DNA of 56,713 nt. Origin: Clostridia bacterium. Its GTDB lineage: Bacteria > Bacillota > Clostridia > Christensenellales > Borkfalkiaceae. Location of the stretch: NCBI GenBank assembly GCA_017886545.1, contig JAGHJS010000025.1, forward strand, positions 1-56,713, in the 5' to 3' direction. The notes under the pieces were generated by a model. The model worked only from the letters and a program-made list of their open reading frames with translations. It did no database searches and had not been told where the DNA came from. Shown here in pieces: positions 49,893 through 56,713 of this stretch. The position numbers and the translations under genes are program-made. Position 1 is the stretch's first letter; each line of letters starts with the position of its first letter.

Positions 49893-51665
49893 TTACCTGT
49901 ACAAAGGCTTATAGTGTGCGCAGGCACGGTAGTCGGCGCTTTCGGGTTCTTTGGTACCGAAACTGCTCCATGCGTGCGGGCGGTAGATCTCATCTTCGGG
50001 CACGTTGTGCAGCGATACGGGGATGCGCAGCATGCTCGCAAGGGTGATGAGCTCTTTGCCGATATGCCCGTAGGTGAACGCGCCGTGGTTCGCGCCCCAG
50101 TTCGCCATCACGCTGTACACGTCCTTGAACGCGTCTTTGCCCGTCAGGCGCGGCACGAACCAGGTCGAAGGCCAAGTGCGGTCGGTGCGGTAGAGCAGGG
50201 TCTTGTTCACTTCGTCGGGCAGCGAAACGGTCTGCCCCTCCGCAATCTGCATCACATACCCGATGCCGTCCACGTTGTTGATGCGCACGAGCGTAACGGG
50301 CATGCCGCCCTCCGTATCGAAGGAGGAGGAGTACCCGCCGCCGCGGAAGTAGCCGCGGTTCGCGCTGCACCACTTCGTCGCGCCGAGCATGGCGTCGATG
50401 TCCTTGTCGGTCACCTCCCACCAGCGTTTCATGACGGGCGCGCCGTTCTCGTCCTTGCAGGCGCCCGTGCCGTCCAGCGCCGCCGCGCCGCTGTTCAGCA
50501 GGTGGATGAACCCGTCCGCCGCCGCGCCCTGCGGCTTCCAGCCCGTGATGCGCTCCACGGAGGCAGGGCTCCAATAGGTGCGTACGTCCGCAAAGACGGA
50601 CGCGCGCCCCGTCAGCAGTTTGCAGAACAGCATCGCCAGCCCGTTGCAGCCGTCGTTCTCCGTCGCGAGGGGGAAGGGCTCTTTTTTGCCCTCCCAACCG
50701 AAGGTGGTGTTGAGCATCGCCTCTGTGAAGTCGCCGTTCGGGAAGTAGTCCGTCCACATGCGCTGCCCCTGGAACCCGCCGAGGATGGCGTTGCGTCCGA
50801 GCGCCTCTTCGTGCCAGCCGATCTTGTCGAGTTCGGGGTTGCCGAGCAGGATGTCGCGCACGATCAGCGTCATTTTCGCGACAAACTCCCACTGTTTTTC
50901 GCGCTCCTGCGGGGTAAAGTCCTTCATGCCGAACGCTTCGCCGTTCCAGTCTTTCCCTTCCTTGCAGCGCGCTTTGATCCATTTCAGCTCTTTTTCGTAT
51001 TCCTTTTTATCGTAGATGCCGAGTTCTATGCGGCGGACGATCTCCGACATATCCACCCATTCCGCGCGGATGCCGAAGTAGCGCTGCATCGCGTTCACGT
51101 CGCAGTAGCTGCCGCCGATGCCCATGGCGACGGAGCCGATGTTCACGTACGCCTTGTTGCGCATCTGCCCGACGGCGAGCGCGCAGCGCGCGAAGCGCAG
51201 GATCTTTTCCTCCACGTCGGGGGTGATGCCGCTCATGTCCGCGTCCTGCACGTCCCGCCCGTAGATGGCGAAGGCGGGCAGCCCGCGCTGTGCGTGCAGC
51301 GCCATGGCGGCGGCGAGGTACACCGCGCCGGGGCGCTCGGTGCCGTTGAATCCCCACACCGCTTTTACGGTGAGCGGGTCGATGTCCATCGTTTCGCTGC
51401 CGTAGCACCAGCAGGGCGTAACGGTCAGCGTGGCGCACACGTTTTCGCCCGCAAATTTATCGGCACAGCGCGCCGCTTCCGCGCCGCCGCCGATGGTCGT
51501 ATCCGCGATGACGACTTCCGCCGGAGAGCCGTCCGTGTAAAAGACGTTGCTTTCAATAAGTTTTTTTGCGCTTTTCGCCATGTTCATGGTCTGTTCTTCC
51601 AGGCTTTCGCGCACGCCGAACCACCGTCCGTCGATGACGGGGCGGATCCCGATCTTCGGTTTCAT
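49893..51665 (-). CDS. fucI: L-fucose isomerase
   Basis: This 590-residue enzyme converts L-fucose to L-fuculose in the cytosol. Length and motifs match FucI: P-K-I-G-I-R-P near the start, G-F-N-G-T-E-R-P-G-A-V-Y-L (about 99-111), E-N-D-G-C-N-G (about 330-336) and R-T-Y-W-S-P (about 353-358). AGGAGG lies 8 bases before the ATG. No fucose kinase, aldolase or permease is in the window, so the remaining pathway lies elsewhere. It is divergent from an AraC-family regulator, probably its activator (inference). Confidence 0.95.
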   Translation of the reverse strand: MKPKIGIRPVIDGRWFGVRESLEEQTMNMAKSAKKLIESNVFYTDGSPAEVVIADTTIGGGAEAARCADKFAGENVCATLTVTPCWCYGSETMDIDPLTVKAVWGFNGTERPGAVYLAAAMALHAQRGLPAFAIYGRDVQDADMSGITPDVEEKILRFARCALAVGQMRNKAYVNIGSVAMGIGGSYCDVNAMQRYFGIRAEWVDMSEIVRRIELGIYDKKEYEKELKWIKARCKEGKDWNGEAFGMKDFTPQEREKQWEFVAKMTLIVRDILLGNPELDKIGWHEEALGRNAILGGFQGQRMWTDYFPNGDFTEAMLNTTFGWEGKKEPFPLATENDGCNGLAMLFCKLLTGRASVFADVRTYWSPASVERITGWKPQGAAADGFIHLLNSGAAALDGTGACKDENGAPVMKRWWEVTDKDIDAMLGATKWCSANRGYFRGGGYSSSFDTEGGMPVTLVRINNVDGIGYVMQIAEGQTVSLPDEVNKTLLYRTDRTWPSTWFVPRLTGKDAFKDVYSVMANWGANHGAFTYGHIGKELITLASMLRIPVSLHNVPEDEIYRPHAWSSFGTKEPESADYRACAHYKPLYR

Positions 51666-51681
51666 ATCTGTTTCCTCCTGT

Positions 51682-51698
51682 TGCGCGCTTTCCGCGCA
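51682..51698. promoter_or_regulatory. Inverted repeat in the fucI leader
   Basis: Six-base arms TGCGCG/CGCGCA around a 5-base spacer lie between the fucI -10 and ribosome site. It may be an operator or an RNA hairpin; evidence is only the symmetry. Confidence 0.4.
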
Positions 51699-51703
51699 TC
51701 TTT

Positions 51704-51732
51704 ATCTTACCGCGGCGCGGCGCCGTTTTCAA
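51704..51732 (-). promoter_or_regulatory. Promoter of fucI
   Basis: On the minus strand, -35 TTGAAA (51727-51732), a 17-bp spacer and -10 TAAGAT (51704-51709). Confidence 0.75.
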
Positions 51733-51808
51733 TGGGCGAACTTGCTTTTTTTTCACAGCAAAATCGGAACATTCCGCGCGCACAGTGGATTTTTTGCGCA
51801 AAATGCGG

Positions 51809-51814
51809 TATAAT
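51809..51814 (+). promoter_or_regulatory. -10 element immediately upstream of the AraC-family gene
   Basis: TATAAT ends 6 bases before the ATG at 51821, so the start of transcription would coincide with the start codon. A -35-like TGGATT is at 51786-51791. Confidence 0.55.
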
Positions 51815-51820
51815 GCGGGC

Positions 51821-52687
51821 ATGAAACATCTCTGCCGCGCCGATTCCGACGTGCGTAAACATCTCATCATCCGCCGCGAAAGCGCAAACACGCTCCGCCC
51901 GAAGCTGCTCTATGCGGGCGAACTCCGCTTTACGAGCCATTGGAGCGAGGAGGCGCATTCGCATCCCTTCTGCGAATTGCTGTACGTTGCCGAAGGCAGC
52001 GGCGAGGTCGTCGCCGACGGTAAGGCATACCCCGTCCGCGCGGGCGACCTCGTGCTGTACAATGCGGGCACGGTGCACGCCGAGCGCACCGAGGAGGGGT
52101 TTGCCTTTCTCTTCCTTGCGGTGAACAACCTGAAATTCAGCCGCGCCGCCGAGGACAGGCCGCTGGACGCGGGCGCGTCGCCCGTGCTCGCCGCGGCAGA
52201 CTATGCGGAAGATTTTGCTTACCTCTTCCGCACTCTTGTGCGCGAGGCGCGCGAGGGGAAGCGCTACGGCGACGAAGCGTGCAAGGGGCTCGCCAACACC
52301 ATCCTCAGCCTGTACCTGCGCCTCTTTTCGGGCGGGGAGGAGAAGTACCTTTCGCCCAACGAAACGTATCTGCGAGCGAAGGAGTACATCGACGCGCATT
52401 ACCTGACCATGGGCAGGTTGGACGAACTGTGCGCGGCGCTGTACGTGAGCCGCTATTATCTGACGCATCTTTTCCGCGAATACGGGGGGATGTCGCCGCT
52501 GCAATACGCGCTGGGCAAGCGCATGGAGCATGCGAAGCGGCTGCTGGCGTCGACCGATCTGCCGGTAGAGGAGGTCGCGGCGCGGGTAGGGTATGCGGAG
52601 GCGGGGTCCTTTATCCGCAGCTTCCGTGCCCGCGAGGGCTGCACGCCCGCCGCCTACCGCCGCGCAAAGCGCGGCGGGAAACTTTAA
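51821..52687 (+). CDS. AraC-family transcriptional regulator with cupin domain
   Basis: This 288-residue regulator has an N-terminal cupin-like ligand domain (about 20-120), with S-H-P-F-C-E-L-L-Y-V (about 47-56) and G-x-V-x-A-D-G-K-A-Y-x-V-R-A-G-D. Two C-terminal helix-turn-helix motifs follow (about 190-285), including L-C-A-A-L-Y-V-S-R-Y-Y-L-T and V-A-A-R-V-G-Y-A-E-A-G-S-F-I-R-S-F-R. This layout fits sugar-responsive activators. It is divergent from fucI and upstream of the gal operon, so either could be its target; fucI is favoured by the shared intergenic region. There is no ribosome site before the ATG and a TATAAT lies 6 bases upstream, so the message may be leaderless. Confidence 0.9.
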   Translation: MKHLCRADSDVRKHLIIRRESANTLRPKLLYAGELRFTSHWSEEAHSHPFCELLYVAEGSGEVVADGKAYPVRAGDLVLYNAGTVHAERTEEGFAFLFLAVNNLKFSRAAEDRPLDAGASPVLAAADYAEDFAYLFRTLVREAREGKRYGDEACKGLANTILSLYLRLFSGGEEKYLSPNETYLRAKEYIDAHYLTMGRLDELCAALYVSRYYLTHLFREYGGMSPLQYALGKRMEHAKRLLASTDLPVEEVAARVGYAEAGSFIRSFRAREGCTPAAYRRAKRGGKL

Positions 52688-52740
52688 AAAAGGATAATTT
52701 TATAAAAGACGGGTAGGCGCATAAAACATCTGCGAAACGC

Positions 52741-52769
52741 TTGCGGAGAGGGGCTCTTTTTGTTATAAT
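52741..52769 (+). promoter_or_regulatory. Promoter of galT-galK-galE
   Basis: -35 TTGCGG (52741-52746), a 17-bp spacer and -10 TATAAT (52764-52769). Confidence 0.75.
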
Positions 52770-52775
52770 AAATAA

Positions 52776-52789
52776 GGTGAACGTTCGCC
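52776..52789. promoter_or_regulatory. Candidate operator at the gal transcription start
   Basis: A 14-base near-perfect palindrome (GGTGAA-CG-TTCGCC, one mismatched pair) begins 7 bases after the -10, where transcription should start. A central CG flanked by GAA/TTC is common in LacI/GalR-type operators. Confidence 0.5.
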
Positions 52790-52815
52790 GCGTCGGCGTT
52801 TGCCAAAGGAGAAGA

Positions 52816-54345
52816 ATGGACGGAAAAATTCTTGCGGAACGGCTGCTCGCTTATGCGCGGGCACGTTTACATATGAGGGCGGAGGACGAAACGTATGCGC
52901 GCAACGCGCTGCTGACTTTTCTGCGCCTTCCTTCGCCCGGCGTGCCCGAGACGGACTATGCGGTGCCCGATTCGCCGGACGAACTTGCGGAACAGCTTTC
53001 GGCGTACGCGCTGGAAAACGGGCTGTGCGCGGAAGGGGAGGAAGAGCGCTTCTGGGTGGATATCTTCGGCGCGCTCACGCCGCTGCCTTCCGTGGTGAAC
53101 GACGAATTTGCACGCATCAGAGAGGAGCGCGGCGCGCAAGCGGCGTGCGATTACCTGTATGACCTGAGCGTCAAAAACGGGTATGTGCGCGCGTCGGCGA
53201 TCGCGCGCAACCTCAAATGGGAGTACGACGACGGTGCGAACGGGTTGGAGATCACCGTCAATCTCTCCAAGCCCGAAAAGAGCAACAAGGACATCGCCAA
53301 ACTTCTGCACGCGCCCAAGGGCGAAAAATATCCCGCCTGCGCGCTGTGCAAGGAGAACGAAGGCTTTGCGGGCACGGCGACGCACCCGCCCCGCCGCAAC
53401 ATCCGTACCGTTAAGATGACGCTGGGCGGCGAACCGTGGTTTTTGCAGTATTCGCCGTACGCCTATTACGACGAACATTGCATCGCGATCAACGAAAATC
53501 ACGTTCCCATGAACGTAAATGTAAGCACTCCGTTCAAACTTTTGGACTTTGTGGACGCTCTGCCCAATTACTTTATCGGGAGCAACGCGTCGCTTCCCAT
53601 CGTGGGAGGCTCCATCCTCAATCACGAGCATTTTCAGGGCGGGCTGCACCTGATGCCCATGCACCATGCGAAGATCCGCAAAGAGTATCGCAGCGACGCC
53701 TTCCCCGGGCTGAAGATCGGCATTCTCGACTGGTACAACAGCGCCGTGCAGTTTTCGGGCGAAAGCCGCGCGGAAGTCGCGGCGTTTGCGGGGAAGATCA
53801 TCGAAGCATGGAAAAACTTCGACTGCCCCGAATGCGATATCCTGAGCCATACGGGCGACACGCCGCACAACGCGAGCTCGCCCATCTGCCGCAAGGTCGG
53901 CGATACCTATCTCTTTACGCTCATCCTGCGCAACAACCGCACGGACGAGCGTTACCCGGACGGCATTTTCCATGTGCACCCCGAATACCTGAACATCAAG
54001 AGCGAGGGCATCGGGCTGATCGAAGCGATGGGGCTGTTCATCCTGCCGCCCCGCCTTAAACGTCAGCTCGGCGAGATCGAGGCGATCCTGTGCGGGGAAG
54101 CTGCCTACGACCCTGCGGCGCTTGAGGATCCTGCAAACGATCTGCACATCCACCGCGCCATGATTGCAAAGCTGGTCGGCGGCGGGTTCACAAAGAGCCG
54201 CGAGGAGGCGGAGGCGCGCGTGCGCGAGTATGTGAACCGCACCTGCGCGGGCATTCTCGGCAATACGGCGGTCTTTAAAGACGACGAAAACGGCAGGGCG
54301 GGGTTTGCGCGCTTTATGGCGCAGCTCGGCCTGGAGGAGGTCTGA
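52816..54345 (+). CDS. galT: UDP-glucose/galactose-1-phosphate uridylyltransferase, class II (GalT2)
   Basis: This 509-residue Leloir enzyme exchanges UMP between UDP-glucose and galactose-1-phosphate. It is the long Bacillota form rather than the ~350-residue E. coli type. The active segment N-H-E-H-F-Q-G-G is at 269-276, and other conserved stretches are A-C-A-L-C-K-E-N-E-G (about 175) and H-T-G-D-T-P-H-N. I chose the ATG at 52816 because AAAGGAGAAG precedes it; an in-frame ATG at 52741 would start inside the promoter. It is first in the operon galT-galK-galE, with 3- and 27-base gaps. Confidence 0.95.
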   Translation: MDGKILAERLLAYARARLHMRAEDETYARNALLTFLRLPSPGVPETDYAVPDSPDELAEQLSAYALENGLCAEGEEERFWVDIFGALTPLPSVVNDEFARIREERGAQAACDYLYDLSVKNGYVRASAIARNLKWEYDDGANGLEITVNLSKPEKSNKDIAKLLHAPKGEKYPACALCKENEGFAGTATHPPRRNIRTVKMTLGGEPWFLQYSPYAYYDEHCIAINENHVPMNVNVSTPFKLLDFVDALPNYFIGSNASLPIVGGSILNHEHFQGGLHLMPMHHAKIRKEYRSDAFPGLKIGILDWYNSAVQFSGESRAEVAAFAGKIIEAWKNFDCPECDILSHTGDTPHNASSPICRKVGDTYLFTLILRNNRTDERYPDGIFHVHPEYLNIKSEGIGLIEAMGLFILPPRLKRQLGEIEAILCGEAAYDPAALEDPANDLHIHRAMIAKLVGGGFTKSREEAEARVREYVNRTCAGILGNTAVFKDDENGRAGFARFMAQLGLEEV

Positions 54346-54348
54346 CCT

Positions 54349-55515
54349 ATGGAAACCATTGAACAGAATCGTACGGAAGGGTTTGAACGCGTGTTCGGCG
54401 CGCAGCCTTCGCTCCGCGTGAGCGCGGCGGGGCGCATCAACCTCATCGGCGAGCATGTGGATTACTGCGGCGGCAAGGTGTTCCCCGCGTCGCTCAACCT
54501 CAACTGCACGGTGTACGCCCGCCCCAACGGGACGGACGTCATCAACGTGTATGCGGATGACCTCGACGAGAATGCGCCGCTCACCATCGGGAAGATCGCG
54601 GACTACAAGCACATCAAGTGGGGCAAGTACCAGGCGGGCGTGGCGTACGTTTTGCAGCAGAAGGGCGTGCCCCTCATCGGCTGCGACCTGTACTATTCCT
54701 GCACCGTGCCCTTCGGGTCGGGGCTTTCGTCCAGCGCGGCGATCGAAGTCGCCACGGCGGTCACCCTCTGCGAGCTGACGGATACGCCGTACGACCTCAA
54801 AGAGCTCGCCGTCCTGTCGCAGAAGGCGGAAAACGAGTACTGCGGCGTCAACTGCGGCATCATGGATCAGTTCGCTTCGGCGATGGGCAAAAAGGATAAG
54901 GCGATCCTGCTCGACTGCAAGACGCTCGACTACGAATACATCCCGTTCGAGCTGGGCGGCTGCGAACTCATCGTCGCCAACTGCAACAAGCCGCACGCGC
55001 TGGTCGAAAGCAAGTACAATGAGCGCCGCGCCGAAGTGGAGGAAGCGCTCAAAAAGCTGCAGACGGTCTGCAAAAACGTGACCTGCCTTGCGGAGATCAC
55101 TCCCGAAATGTTTGAAAACGCGAAGCATGTTTTGAGCGGCAAGATCCGGGACCGCGCGGAGCACGTCGTGTACGAGTGCGCGCGCGTGCAGGAGGCGGCG
55201 AAGGCGCTGAAAGCGGGCGACATCGAACGGCTTGCCTCCCTCATCAACGCCTCGCACGACAGCCTTTCCAAACTGTACGAAGTGACGGGCAGGGAACCTG
55301 ACGCGCTCGCGTACCTCGCGCGGGAGCAGGAGGGCTGCCTCGGCTCGCGCATGATCGGCGCGGGGTTCGGCGGCTGCACCATCAGCATCGTGAAAAAGGA
55401 GTGCGCCGAGGCGTTCAAAGCGAAGGTCGGCGCGGCGTACGAAAAGCAGATCGGCTATGCCGCGAGCTTCTACGATACGAGCATCGAGGACGGCGTGACC
55501 GTCCGCAGACTGTAA
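54349..55515 (+). CDS. galK: Galactokinase
   Basis: This 388-residue GHMP kinase phosphorylates galactose at C1. The signature G-R-I-N-L-I-G-E-H-V-D-Y is at 28-39; the usual Thr before Asp is Val. The ATP loop P-F-G-S-G-L-S-S-S-A-A lies near 121-131, and the C-terminal G-A-G-F-G-G-C motif is present (near 340). GGAGGAGG at the end of galT serves as ribosome site, 3 bases between the genes. Confidence 0.95.
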   Translation: METIEQNRTEGFERVFGAQPSLRVSAAGRINLIGEHVDYCGGKVFPASLNLNCTVYARPNGTDVINVYADDLDENAPLTIGKIADYKHIKWGKYQAGVAYVLQQKGVPLIGCDLYYSCTVPFGSGLSSSAAIEVATAVTLCELTDTPYDLKELAVLSQKAENEYCGVNCGIMDQFASAMGKKDKAILLDCKTLDYEYIPFELGGCELIVANCNKPHALVESKYNERRAEVEEALKKLQTVCKNVTCLAEITPEMFENAKHVLSGKIRDRAEHVVYECARVQEAAKALKAGDIERLASLINASHDSLSKLYEVTGREPDALAYLAREQEGCLGSRMIGAGFGGCTISIVKKECAEAFKAKVGAAYEKQIGYAASFYDTSIEDGVTVRRL

Positions 55516-55542
55516 ACAGATCGGAAAAGGAGGGTTTCGGAT

Positions 55543-56559
55543 ATGCAGAACATTCTTGTTACGGGCGGCGCGGGGTTCATCGGCAGCCACACGCTGGTCG
55601 AACTTCTGGAACGCGGATACGGCGCGGTCGTCGTGGACAACCTGAGCAACGCCTGCGAAGAGGCGCTCGCGCGCGTGGAACGCATCACGGGCAAGCCCGT
55701 AAAGTTTTATAACGCGGACATCCGCGACCGCGCGGCGATGGAGAAGATCTTTTCCGAAAACAAGTTCGACGCGGTCATCCACTTCGCGGGGCTGAAAGCG
55801 GTGGGCGAAAGCTGCGTCAAACCCCTCGAATACTACGACAACAACCTGTACGGCACGCTCGTGCTTCTGGAGACGATGCGCGCGCACAACGTGAAAAAGA
55901 TCGTGTTCTCCTCCTCCGCAACGGTCTACGGCGCGCCCGAGCGGCTGCCGCTCACCGAAAACTGCCGCACGGGCGGAACGACCAACCCGTACGGAACGAG
56001 CAAGTACTTTCAGGAGATCATGCTCACCGACCTGTGGAAGGCGGATAAGGAATGGAACGTCATCCTGCTCCGTTATTTCAACCCCGTCGGCGCGCACGCG
56101 AGCGGGCTGATCGGCGAAGACCCGAAGGGCATCCCGAACAACCTCATGCCCTACGTCGCGCAGGTGGCGAGCGGCAAGCTCAAAAAGATCAACGTGTTCG
56201 GCAACGATTATCCGACCCGCGACGGCACGGGCGTGCGCGACTATATCCACGTCGTCGACCTCGCGCGCGGGCATATCGCCGCCATCGAGGGCTGCAAAGA
56301 GGCGGGCGTGCATGTGTACAACCTCGGCACGGGCGTAGGTTACAGCGTGCTGGACATGATCCATGCCTTTGAAAAGGCGTGCGGCAGAACGCTCCCGTAC
56401 GAGATCTGCCCCCGCAGGCCGGGCGACATCGCCGAATGCTACGCCGATTCTTCCAAGGCGGCGAAGGAGCTTGGCTGGAAGGCGGAGTACGGCATCGAAG
56501 AGATGTGCCGCGACCAGTGGAACTGGCAGAGCAAAAACCCGAACGGCTACGGCGCATAA
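55543..56559 (+). CDS. galE: UDP-glucose 4-epimerase
   Basis: This 338-residue SDR enzyme interconverts UDP-glucose and UDP-galactose with bound NAD+. G-G-A-G-F-I-G-S-H (about 7-15), S-S-S-A-T-V-Y-G (about 124-131) and the catalytic pair Y-G-T-S-K (about 149-153) are present. It is the last gene of the gal operon, has an AAAAGGAGG site, and is followed by a terminator. Confidence 0.96.
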   Translation: MQNILVTGGAGFIGSHTLVELLERGYGAVVVDNLSNACEEALARVERITGKPVKFYNADIRDRAAMEKIFSENKFDAVIHFAGLKAVGESCVKPLEYYDNNLYGTLVLLETMRAHNVKKIVFSSSATVYGAPERLPLTENCRTGGTTNPYGTSKYFQEIMLTDLWKADKEWNVILLRYFNPVGAHASGLIGEDPKGIPNNLMPYVAQVASGKLKKINVFGNDYPTRDGTGVRDYIHVVDLARGHIAAIEGCKEAGVHVYNLGTGVGYSVLDMIHAFEKACGRTLPYEICPRRPGDIAECYADSSKAAKELGWKAEYGIEEMCRDQWNWQSKNPNGYGA

Positions 56560-56591
56560 AGCGCGGCGCACATAATATATCGGAAAAAACG

Positions 56592-56618
56592 AAAAGTCCG
56601 CTCCGGCGGACTTTTTTT
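56592..56618 (+). terminator. Terminator of the gal operon
   Basis: A perfect 10-bp stem (56592-56601 with 56606-56615, loop TCCG) runs into a T7 tract. Confidence 0.92.
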
Positions 56619-56651
56619 ATGCGTCCGCGCGCGTGGGGGCAGAGCGCGCGG

Positions 56652-56713
56652 GGACGAGCGGGGACGTGCGGGACGAGCGGGGAGGTGCGGGACGAGCGGG
56701 GAGGTGCGGGACG
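56652..56713. repeat. 19-bp tandem repeat, at least 3.2 copies, cut by window end
   Basis: Units at 56652-56670, 56671-56689 and 56690-56708 (GGACGAGCGGGGAGGTGCG, one base different in the first) continue past the end of the window. Confidence 0.92.

Noticed and set aside
49785-51824. 679-codon plus-strand frame opposite fucI
   Set aside because: FucI on the minus strand is certain; the antisense frame is a codon-usage shadow.
52730-52746. cre-like sequence overlapping the gal -35
   Set aside because: Only the central part fits the TGWAANCGNTNWCA consensus; the outer bases do not.
52867-56571. 1234-codon stop-free frame on the minus strand opposite galT-galK-galE
   Set aside because: It lies antisense to three certain genes, has no ribosome site or domain, and its Arg/Ala/His-rich composition is typical of GC-rich shadow frames.
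1-56713. CRISPR arrays, tRNA/rRNA genes, insertion sequences and prophage genes
   Set aside because: No regularly spaced repeats with unique spacers, no recognisable tRNA or rRNA, and no transposase or integrase was found on reading either strand.

Overview
The window is GC-rich bacterial DNA that is almost fully coding and mostly on the + strand. Sigma-70 (SigA-type) promoters with 17-bp spacers, strong AGGAGG-type ribosome binding sites, ATG/GTG/TTG starts and gene sets typical of Bacillota (rqcH, clpP-clpX-lon-engB, dgt-dnaG-rpoD-trmK-nif3, DUF1934) point to a Gram-positive-lineage bacterium. An Nfn-type flavoprotein pair, galactose and fucose genes and large Ig-like surface proteins suggest an anaerobic, probably gut-dwelling, high-GC member of the Clostridia. 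The exact lineage is inference; no rRNA or tRNA gene was seen.

Layout. 1-1466: 3' end of a surface protein (Ig-like plus beta-helix). 1613-6803: proteostasis block of rqcH (-) divergent from tig-clpP-clpX (+). 6922-10702: a two-component system with a membrane protein, flanked by two paralogous small two-helix membrane proteins; two promoters carry identically placed 11-bp-period TTTAACA direct repeats. 10886-13123: nfnA-nfnB. 13337-16307: lon-engB. 16507-17352: a sugar-transferase homologue lacking the usual catalytic Asp-Glu. 17550-19145: divergent GNAT-like protein and ogt. 19224-21312: ATP-pyrophosphatase plus ferredoxin-flavodoxin pair. 21714-22850: lipoprotein. 23257-31015: ABC exporter, a very large Ig-like surface protein broken at a G7 tract, and a membrane protein.

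31182-37500: tyrA, then a tightly overlapping operon DUF1934 / metallo-hydrolase / Rho-like protein with a destroyed P-loop / ROK kinase / patatin / ComEC-like hydrolase. 37660-42861: six shikimate genes aroC-B-A-E-Q-K, then a short-chain dehydrogenase. 43656-49719: dgt-dnaG-rpoD-trmK-nif3-zinc ribbon protein. 49893-51665 (-): fucI, divergent from an AraC-family regulator. 52816-56559: Leloir operon galT-galK-galE, then a terminator and a 19-bp tandem repeat cut by the window end.

The most unusual items are the Rho homologue without Walker A, the direct-repeat array shared by the two-component locus promoters, the G7-tract frameshift in the giant surface protein, the ATP-pyrophosphatase/ferredoxin pair, and the dyad-less sugar transferase. 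Long stop-free antisense frames (up to about 1230 codons opposite gal) are shadows of GC-rich codon usage and are not annotated.
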